Shown here: positions 1 through 5,182 of the stretch, one piece after another
Layout of the letters: every line of letters starts with the position of its first letter
How positions within the stretch are numbered: the first letter of the stretch is position 1
Source of the DNA: an uncultured Porphyromonas sp.
GTDB taxonomy: Bacteria; Bacteroidota; Bacteroidia; Bacteroidales; Porphyromonadaceae
Assembly: GCA_945875135.1 (NCBI GenBank)
Contig: CAMCJO010000055.1
Span: 1-9,648, forward strand
Length of the DNA: 9,648 bases
Reading direction: 5' to 3'
The notes under the pieces: generated by a model
The model's database searches: none
What the model was told of the DNA's origin: nothing
The model's input: only the letters and a program-made list of their open reading frames with translations
Program-made: the position numbers and the translations under genes

Positions 1-51
1 ATACGAGATGTAGAGAGGGCTCGTGGGCTCGGAGATGTGTATAAGAGACAG
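1..51. other. Untrimmed Illumina Nextera i7 adapter (not genomic)
   Basis: Bases 1-9 match the end of the P7 primer (ATACGAGAT). Bases 10-17 are GTAGAGAG, the form of Nextera index N707 as I recall it. Bases 18-32 match the Nextera i7 linker with one difference (G instead of T at 19). Bases 33-51 are the exact 19-bp Tn5 mosaic end AGATGTGTATAAGAGACAG. This is library-preparation sequence left at a contig end. It is not a transposon in the organism, and genomic sequence can be trusted only from base 52. Confidence 0.97.
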
Positions 52-101
52 GGCTGTTGGCGGGCTGGCTGTTAGCTGTTGGCTGTTGGCTGTTGCAACA
101 G
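52..101. repeat. Degenerate GGCTGTT heptamer tandem repeat ending in a palindrome
   Basis: GGCTGTT occurs at 52-58, 67-73, 81-87 and 88-94, with the variant AGCTGTT at 74-80 and a degenerate unit (GGCGGGCT) at 59-66. The run ends in the perfect 12-bp palindrome CTGTTGCAACAG at 90-101. It lies beyond the terminator of the ATPase gene and directly next to the adapter. Short heptamer arrays like this can vary in copy number, and this one may have contributed to the assembly break. No coding role is visible. Confidence 0.75.
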
Positions 102-144
102 TCTCTCGAGGGGGGTTGCGAGTCGGGAGGGGAAGTTAGCATAC

Positions 145-176
145 AAAAAAGCCCCTTGTCGGTTGGGACTAGGGGC
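145..176 (-). terminator. Rho-independent terminator of the ATPase gene
   Basis: Read on the minus strand, GCCCCT (176-171) pairs with AGGGGC (156-151). An inner GTC/GAC pair (167-169 with 158-160) is separated from this stem by a T-T mismatch and closes a six-base loop. The stem is followed at once by six T (150-145). It starts 25 bases beyond the TAA stop at 201, which is the usual place for an intrinsic terminator. Confidence 0.88.
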
Positions 177-200
177 GGTAATTAGGTTGGGCTTGGTAGG

Positions 201-1460
201 TTACAGAATTGTGTCTAGGTCCCACGCCGAGACATGGTCAATCCCTTCATTTGTTGGGAGCTTGAAGTCATCCAAACTGACCACATACTTCTTGAAGTTG
301 TCTTCTATCGACAGAAGAGAGCGGTACTCTCGCTCTATTGTCTCTTGCTCCGTTAGTTGTAGCGTGACTTGGAAATATAACCTCTTGCTGCCTTTGATAG
401 CGACAAAGTCGACCTCTGTCTCTTTATTCGTGCCTACATAGATTTGATATCCAGCCCGTCTAAGACTTAGATAGACGGCATTCTCCAATAAGTACCCCAT
501 CCCATAGCCAAATCCTGAATAGAGATAATTGTGGTAGCACAAATCATTCAGATAGTACTTGCTATTGGCCGAAATAGTCTCCTTGCCCTTGATATTATAC
601 CTCTCTACCTTATGCACGAGGAAAGTGCTCTCGAGGTGGGAGATATAGTTGGAGAGCGTCTCGTAGTTGGTTTTTCTATTTCGTGACTTAAAGAAGTTGA
701 CGATATTGGCGATGGATATATTGTTGGAGGCGTTATTGACTAGATACACAAAGAGGTCGTCTAGGAGCTTCACATCCTTTACTTTATACCTAGCAACAAT
801 GTCATGGAGCATAACAGTGTCCTTGATCGAAGAGACGTAGTTTTGCTTCATCTCATCATTGGGGAGGTTGAAAAGCTCTGGCAGGGCTCCAGATTGCAGG
901 AAGTCTATATAACTCTCTCTCTTAGGCTCTTTCTGAGTGATGCCACAGAACTCTGAAAAACTAAAAGGGAGTATTTCAAACGCTACATATCTTCCTGACA
1001 GTAGCGTCGCCAGTTCACCAGATAGCAGACTGGAGTTGGAGCCACTGATAAATACCTCACAAGGCTCAGCATAGTCTTGAGCATGTGAGTTGACAAAGCG
1101 CTCCCACTCTTCTATCTCCTGTATCTCATCAATGAAAAGGAATACTTTGCCCTGCGGATTGAGTTCCTTCTTATACTGCTGAAAGCGTTTCTCAAGGTCT
1201 TGATAGTTATGTATGTCTGAAAACTCAAGGTATTCCTTGTTGATGTAAAGAATGTTATTGGGACAAGTGCCGTTGGCAATTAGTTGTGAGGCTATTTGCC
1301 TTAGGATGTAGCTTTTTCCTGCACGTCGCTGACCTACCAATACTTTGATTAGTTGGTTGTCAATGTATTGCCCTATCTTATCTGTGTAGAATGTGCGTGG
1401 ATACCCCAAGTCTATGGGGTTCTCATCCCAAAAGTTGTATTTCCTTATCGGTGCAAGCAT
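201..1460 (-). CDS. AAA_14/DUF4143-family ATP-binding protein
   Basis: This 419-residue protein has the layout of the AAA_14/DUF4143 ATPases that are abundant in Bacteroidetes and whose cellular role is not settled. The Walker A motif GQRRAGKS lies at residues 43-50 and Walker B, VFLFIDEIQE, at 106-115 (D111, E112). A sensor-1-like FISGSNSSLL is at 137-146 and LSGRY, with a possible arginine finger R157, at 154-158. Residues about 247-292 look like a winged helix. The C-terminal part resembles a PD-(D/E)XK fold (EVDFV at 349-353), but QVT at 364-366 stands where ExK is expected, so nuclease activity is doubtful. There is no signal peptide, so it is cytoplasmic. The ATG at 1460 is chosen because it directly follows the promoter and palindromes, leaving a leader of about 20 bases. 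The gene is monocistronic and clearly more AT-rich than its neighbours, which suggests acquisition by transfer. The family call is firm; the function is unknown. Confidence 0.9.
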   Translation of the reverse strand: MLAPIRKYNFWDENPIDLGYPRTFYTDKIGQYIDNQLIKVLVGQRRAGKSYILRQIASQLIANGTCPNNILYINKEYLEFSDIHNYQDLEKRFQQYKKELNPQGKVFLFIDEIQEIEEWERFVNSHAQDYAEPCEVFISGSNSSLLSGELATLLSGRYVAFEILPFSFSEFCGITQKEPKRESYIDFLQSGALPELFNLPNDEMKQNYVSSIKDTVMLHDIVARYKVKDVKLLDDLFVYLVNNASNNISIANIVNFFKSRNRKTNYETLSNYISHLESTFLVHKVERYNIKGKETISANSKYYLNDLCYHNYLYSGFGYGMGYLLENAVYLSLRRAGYQIYVGTNKETEVDFVAIKGSKRLYFQVTLQLTEQETIEREYRSLLSIEDNFKKYVVSLDDFKLPTNEGIDHVSAWDLDTIL

Positions 1461-1461
1461 G

Positions 1462-1475
1462 TCAGGTGTACTTGA
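1462..1475. promoter_or_regulatory. Start-proximal imperfect palindrome, putative operator
   Basis: TCAGGT-GT-ACTTGA is a palindrome with one mismatch. It ends two bases upstream of the ATPase start codon, so it should fall in the mRNA leader just after the transcription start. Its right half extends to GTGTACTTGAAA (1466-1477), a perfect inverted match to 1499-1510. Its centre is 39 bases from the centre of the upstream palindrome, close to four helical turns. A protein bound here would block initiation or early elongation. Confidence 0.55.
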
Positions 1476-1485
1476 AATTCTTCTG

Positions 1486-1517
1486 CAAATGTAGGTATTT
1501 TCAAGTACACTTGAAAA
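1486..1517 (-). promoter_or_regulatory. Predicted Bacteroidetes-type promoter of the ATPase gene
   Basis: On the minus strand TACATTTG (1493-1486) fits the Bacteroidetes -7 consensus TAnnTTTG exactly. TTTTC (1517-1513) lies 19 bases upstream of it, where the -33 element (consensus TTTG) belongs, and differs in one base. The implied start of transcription is about 20 bases before the ATG at 1460. The -33 element and the spacer lie inside the palindrome at 1498-1517, so operator binding and RNA polymerase binding should exclude each other. Confidence 0.6.
1498..1517. promoter_or_regulatory. 20-bp palindrome overlapping the ATPase promoter, putative operator
   Basis: TTTTCAAGT-AC-ACTTGAAAA has two perfect 9-base inverted arms around a 2-base centre, the geometry of a site for a dimeric DNA-binding protein. 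It covers the predicted -33 element and much of the spacer. No separate regulator gene is visible nearby. The ATPase's own winged-helix-like segment is therefore one candidate binder, though this is inference. Confidence 0.65.
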
Positions 1518-1525
1518 TTTCGTCA

Positions 1526-1544
1526 GCTTGAAGACGTTTCAAGC
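1526..1544. promoter_or_regulatory. Third CTTGAA/TTCAAG inverted repeat upstream of the promoter
   Basis: GCTTGAA (1526-1532) and TTCAAGC (1538-1544) form a perfect 7-base inverted repeat around GACGT. The hexamers are the same as in the two downstream palindromes, but the arm order is swapped (CTTGAA first, then TTCAAG). It could be an auxiliary binding site or a hairpin. Its position, about 10 bases behind the -33 element, fits a regulatory role. Confidence 0.45.
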
Positions 1545-1588
1545 ATACGGCTAACTTCTATTTTGAGGTGCTGGGGAAGAGCTTGCCG

Positions 1589-1695
1589 GTGTCTTCTAGT
1601 CAACAGAGACGATAAGACACGACCGCCTCGTGTGGATCGCCTTTCCTTCTGTATGAAACTGGAGTTTCACCTGATGGAACCGAGGGAAGAGGCGG
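1589..1695. other. Structured intergenic DNA with nested inverted repeats
   Basis: GTGTCTT (1589-1595) pairs with AAGACAC (1614-1620). CCGCCTC (1623-1629) pairs with GAGGCGG (1689-1695). Inside that outer stem, TTCCTT pairs with AGGGAA (one G-T), and TGAAACT (1654-1660) faces AGTTTCA (1663-1669). The result is one 7-bp hairpin followed by a long interrupted stem with a terminal hairpin. It lies between the probable terminator of the protease gene and the ATPase promoter. It could be a small structured RNA, a repeat remnant or a small non-autonomous element. No protein gene is convincing here. Confidence 0.45.
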
Positions 1696-1704
1696 ATGAG
1701 ACGA

Positions 1705-1746
1705 CAAAAAGGAGACTTTTGTAGCAGTATCAAAAAGAGAGGAGAC
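1705..1746. repeat. Imperfect direct repeat CAAAAAG..GGAGAC
   Basis: CAAAAAGGAGAC (1705-1716) recurs as CAAAAAGAGAGGAGAC (1731-1746), with starts 26 bases apart. The second copy forms the left arm of the terminator stem at 1734-1771. The first could form a weak hairpin of its own (ACAAAA at 1704-1709 with TTTTGT at 1717-1722). On the minus strand both copies give a C/T-rich tract ending in five T. The first may be a decayed or backup terminator. Confidence 0.4.
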
Positions 1747-1771
1747 GCCGATGACGACATCTCCTCTCTTT
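1734..1771 (-). terminator. Probable terminator of the clpC-htpG-protease cluster
   Basis: AAAGAGAGGAGA (1734-1745) and TCTCCTCTCTTT (1760-1771) are perfectly complementary over 12 bases, with a 14-base loop. On the minus strand the stem runs into a stretch of five T (1736-1732). On the plus strand it is followed by TTTGGG, a weak tail, so minus is the likelier direction. It starts 93 bases beyond the stop of the protease gene at 1864, which is far but acceptable. Confidence 0.65.
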
Positions 1772-1779
1772 GGGAATTG

Positions 1780-1805
1780 AGTGGGGAGGCGCGATGCTCC
1801 TCACT
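1780..1805. other. Second hairpin downstream of the protease gene
   Basis: AGTGGGGAG (1780-1788) pairs with CTCCTCACT (1797-1805) over nine positions, one of them G-T, around an 8-base loop. It has no T-run and lies between the protease stop codon and the terminator. A 3' stem in this position could protect the mRNA end from exonucleases. That role is inference. Confidence 0.5.
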
Positions 1806-1863
1806 GAGTATGTTAGCCTTTAGGACATGCTTAATGAGCTTTTATTGTTCAATTAGTTGGCAT

Positions 1864-4800
1864 TTATCGCTTGGGGAAGGTGGGCTGCGGATGTGCCTTG
1901 ACCTCCTCCAGGAGTACGCGGACGGCTGCTTCTAGCTGGCTGTCGTGTCCCTCGAGGATGCGGTTGTAGTCGAGCGGTACCACGACATCGGGCTCGAGCT
2001 GCTTATTCTCGAGGAAGTCTCCCTGCTGGGTGCGATAACCTACGGCGGGGATGCCGAAGAAGAGCAGCGGGTTCTGCATGGTGACCCAGTTGACCGAGGT
2101 CATAGTGCCTGGTACTGGCATGCCGACGACCTTGCCCATGCCGAGGGTTTGGTAGACCCATGGAGAGCCGTGTGCATTGGAGTAGTCGGCCTCGCAGACG
2201 AGCATGACTGAGGGCTTGGTCCATCGCTTGCTAGGCATCGTGCAGTAGTCCTGTCCACGCACCTCTTGCTGCAGATAAGCCTTGCCGCCGAAGAAGGTCT
2301 CGAGGTCTTCGTGCAGACGACCACCACCGTTGTAGCGGATGTCGATGACGATACCGTCGCATTGGTAGTACTTGCCCATCACCTCGCTGTAGACGGTGCG
2401 GAACTCGTCGTCGCCCATGCTCGGTATGTGTACATAGCCGAGACGACCATTCGAGAGACGCTGTACCTCAGCTTCGCGAGCCTTGACCCAGCGCTTGTAG
2501 AGTAGTCCCGAGAGCTTGCCTGAAGAAATAGGACGTACAGCCTCGGTGATTTCCTTTTGCTCCTTATTACTATAGAAGGTGACAGCCGTGAGCGTGCCGG
2601 TAGTGCCTGCGAGGAGGTCACGCCAGTCGGTGTGGTGGTCGATGCGCGTGCCATTGATCGCGACGATGCGGTCGCCAGGCTGTAGCTTAGTCAGGTAGGT
2701 GTCGAAAGGTCCGCCCGTAACGATTTCATCAACGATGATGCCCTCAAGGGGTAGGGAGTACCAGTTGTAGAGTAGCCCTAGGCGTCCCGTAGCTGGCTCG
2801 CTAGAGCTCTGTCTGTAGCCTGAGCCTGTGTGCGATACGTTGAGCTCGCCGAGGATCTCGCTGAGCATCTCTGAGAAGTCCTCATTCGTCGCGATGTGGG
2901 GCAAGAACTGGCGGTAATGGTCGGTCAGACCCTTCCAGTCTACGCCGTGCATGTCTGCGCGGTAGAAGCGTAGCCCCTCCTCGCGAACCATAAAGTCGTA
3001 CATCGCCTCACGCTCAGCGTAGCTATCCAGCTCCACACGAGCACGGTAGTTGACTGACTCAAACTTCTTAGAGGCGGGCGTAAAGCACTGTACCCGGCCC
3101 GAGGATACGACGAAGATCTTATCCCCCTTGGGCGTGGGGCGCATGTAGGCACTGCCCGAGAGGTCTAGCTGACGTAGCATCGAGGTATTGCCCTTGCGCA
3201 GATCTGTCTGCCAGAGGTTGTACCCGCCCTCAAAGGCTGAGAGGTAGTAGAGGTTCTTTCCGTCGGCATCGACATAAGCGTCTGCTAGGTCGCTCGAATT
3301 GGGCGTGAGCCGTACGATACGATCCTCGATGCCCTGGATCTCGACGATGATGGGCTTGGTCTCGTCCTTCTTCTTGGCACTCTCCTCAGCAGGAACGGGA
3401 TCAGTGCCGTACTGTAGCGTGTCCAGTCCAGCACGGTCGTAGAGGTCGCGCTCCTCGGGTGTCATGCTAAACTTCTCGTACGCCTTGCGATTGAGGAATA
3501 CGAGGAAAGCATCGCTCATAGAGCCCCACGAAGCGTGGTTGCGCATACCGTATCGGTCTGAGGTGAAGAGGATAGCATTGCCACCCATGACCCAGCCAGC
3601 GAGGTCGCTGAAGTAACCGGTATTGGTCAGGTTAGTCACCTCGCCACCAGTAGCTCTTACCAAGCCTACATCTCCAAAGGGTGCATGGACATTGGGCGTA
3701 TATCCGAAGGCTATCCAGTGGCTGTCAGGACTCCACTCGAAGCTGATGTAGCCGTGCATCTCGGGCTGATCCTTGCCACTGGTGACCTGCGTGAGCTTCT
3801 TGCTCTCGACATTATAGGTATAGATGCACTTGCGGTCTCCGACGAAGGCGATCAGCTTGCCATCGGGTGAGTACTGGGGTAAGGCTTGCTCCATCTTGCA
3901 CTCGGGCATGAGTGGCTCCTCCTTGATAATGGTAGCAGAGGCGAAGTCTAGTTCCTTGTCCGAAGCGATGGTCGCCTTGTAGAGGATATGATTGCCGTCA
4001 CGGCGTGAGTCGTAGACGAGCGTCTTGCTGTCGGGACTCCATGTGACACTCTCCTCGGCGCCAGCGCTCTGGGTGATGCGCTTCGTCGTGCCATGCTCGA
4101 CAGAGGTGACGTAGACATCACCACGCATAATGAAGGCTAGCTGCTTGCCGTCACTGCTGGGCGTGAAGGAGCGGCCTCCACTGCTGGCTGTGCGGCGGTA
4201 CACTTTGTCCTTAGGTCCCTCGGTGCGCAGGGTGATCTGTACCTTCTGCGGGGAGCGTCCCTCGGTCATGGTGTAGAGGTCGCCATCGTAGGCGAAGCAG
4301 AGTCGTCCGGAGCGTGAGATGCTGAGGAAGCGCACGGGGTGATTGCGGAAGCTGGTCACCTGCTGAGCGGTTTGCTCGCCGATGCGCTGCTTCCAGACGT
4401 TGAGCGAATTGCTTTTGCCTCGCTCGCTGATGAAGAAGATGGTCTGATCATCAGGTCCGAAGACGGGTGAGAGGTCTTCGCCTGGCTCTAGAGTGCAGGC
4501 GGTAGTGGCTCCTGTCTTGGGGTCTACTATATAAATGTCTCGTGTGACGGAGCTGGTGTGGTGCTTGCGCCACTTATTCTCAAAGCCCTTGATGTCTTGC
4601 GCTACATAGCGGTCGCCACGATGGCTGAAGGTGACAGCCTCGAGTGGGCGAGCGTTGTAGAGCATAGGCGTGCCACCATCGACAGGGATCATGTAGAGCT
4701 GCGAGAGGATGCCCGAAGGATTGAGCGCACTGGTGGCAGGCTGCTGGAGAGATTCGGACATAATGATAAAACGACCGTCGGGTGTGTAGCACTCGACGGT

Positions 4801-5157
4801 ATGGCTATTGCCCGAGTGGTGCGTGATGCGCTTGACATCGCCACCGAGGGCTGACATAGTGTAGATGGAGCGGTGCCCCTCACGATTGCTCATGAAGGCG
4901 ATACGCTTGCCATCGGGACTCCAGGTGGGGTGTGACTCGTACCCATCGGAGCCAGTCAGGAGACGCGCCTCGCCACCGATAGCGTCGACAATGTAGATGT
5001 CGCCTTGGTAGCAAAAGGCTATCTGATTACCATCTGGTGAGATCTGGGCATAGCGTAGCCAGCGGGGTGTCTCCTGCGCTACAGCCCCCACGAGCCATGT
5101 GGCTGAGAGGGCTAGTAGGAGTAGGAGACGCTTGCAAAGGGAAGTGTTCCTCTTCAT
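1864..5157 (-). CDS. Periplasmic tricorn-like S41 family protease
   Basis: A 1097-residue homologue of tricorn core protease (family S41B), which cuts peptides. It starts with a signal peptide: KR-rich start, a leucine-rich core, and likely cleavage after AVA at residue 27. It should be periplasmic; no lipobox or type IX sorting domain is seen. PD40-type beta-propeller repeats (SPDG or SPDS cores) appear near 40-43, 79-88, 124-132, 373-382, 429-438 and 475-484, fitting two propellers. A PDZ domain spans about 794-874 and the protease core about 899-1064. The catalytic set is intact: S775-H776 (VSHTG), oxyanion G946 (DIRYNGGG), nucleophile S993 (YSNAHG) and E1050 (LENKQ). The spacings nearly equal those of archaeal tricorn S745, H746, G918, S965 and E1023. 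The ATG at 5157 is chosen over the upstream in-frame ATG at 5250 because it begins the signal peptide and avoids overlap with htpG. It is last in the cluster, 25 bases after htpG. Confidence 0.92.
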   Translation of the reverse strand: MKRNTSLCKRLLLLLALSATWLVGAVAQETPRWLRYAQISPDGNQIAFCYQGDIYIVDAIGGEARLLTGSDGYESHPTWSPDGKRIAFMSNREGHRSIYTMSALGGDVKRITHHSGNSHTVECYTPDGRFIIMSESLQQPATSALNPSGILSQLYMIPVDGGTPMLYNARPLEAVTFSHRGDRYVAQDIKGFENKWRKHHTSSVTRDIYIVDPKTGATTACTLEPGEDLSPVFGPDDQTIFFISERGKSNSLNVWKQRIGEQTAQQVTSFRNHPVRFLSISRSGRLCFAYDGDLYTMTEGRSPQKVQITLRTEGPKDKVYRRTASSGGRSFTPSSDGKQLAFIMRGDVYVTSVEHGTTKRITQSAGAEESVTWSPDSKTLVYDSRRDGNHILYKATIASDKELDFASATIIKEEPLMPECKMEQALPQYSPDGKLIAFVGDRKCIYTYNVESKKLTQVTSGKDQPEMHGYISFEWSPDSHWIAFGYTPNVHAPFGDVGLVRATGGEVTNLTNTGYFSDLAGWVMGGNAILFTSDRYGMRNHASWGSMSDAFLVFLNRKAYEKFSMTPEERDLYDRAGLDTLQYGTDPVPAEESAKKKDETKPIIVEIQGIEDRIVRLTPNSSDLADAYVDADGKNLYYLSAFEGGYNLWQTDLRKGNTSMLRQLDLSGSAYMRPTPKGDKIFVVSSGRVQCFTPASKKFESVNYRARVELDSYAEREAMYDFMVREEGLRFYRADMHGVDWKGLTDHYRQFLPHIATNEDFSEMLSEILGELNVSHTGSGYRQSSSEPATGRLGLLYNWYSLPLEGIIVDEIVTGGPFDTYLTKLQPGDRIVAINGTRIDHHTDWRDLLAGTTGTLTAVTFYSNKEQKEITEAVRPISSGKLSGLLYKRWVKAREAEVQRLSNGRLGYVHIPSMGDDEFRTVYSEVMGKYYQCDGIVIDIRYNGGGRLHEDLETFFGGKAYLQQEVRGQDYCTMPSKRWTKPSVMLVCEADYSNAHGSPWVYQTLGMGKVVGMPVPGTMTSVNWVTMQNPLLFFGIPAVGYRTQQGDFLENKQLEPDVVVPLDYNRILEGHDSQLEAAVRVLLEEVKAHPQPTFPKR

Positions 5158-5182
5158 AAAAACGGATATTCTTAGGGGGGAT

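Noticed and set aside
33..51. Tn5 mosaic end as evidence of a natural transposon
   Set aside because: It is joined directly to the Nextera index and linker, so it derives from tagmentation.
79..441. Plus-strand 120-codon open frame over the ATPase 3' end
   Set aside because: It runs antisense through the ATPase C-terminus and across its terminator, resembles no family and has no promoter or conserved motif.
1596..1760. Minus-strand 54-codon frame with ATG at 1760 preceded by AGAGAGGAG
   Set aside because: The start lies inside the strong terminator hairpin, the apparent ribosome site is one arm of that stem, and the product has arginine-rich, unpatterned composition. It is most likely chance.
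1696..1935. Plus-strand 79-codon frame in the intergenic region
   Set aside because: It crosses both hairpins and enters the protease gene antisense. There is no recognisable domain or start signal.
2062..2190. Possible loss of the protease nucleophile (Ala in SNAHG)
   Set aside because: Aligning by the downstream LGMG and by the distance to E1050 places S993, the serine of SNAHG, at the nucleophile position, so the active site appears intact.
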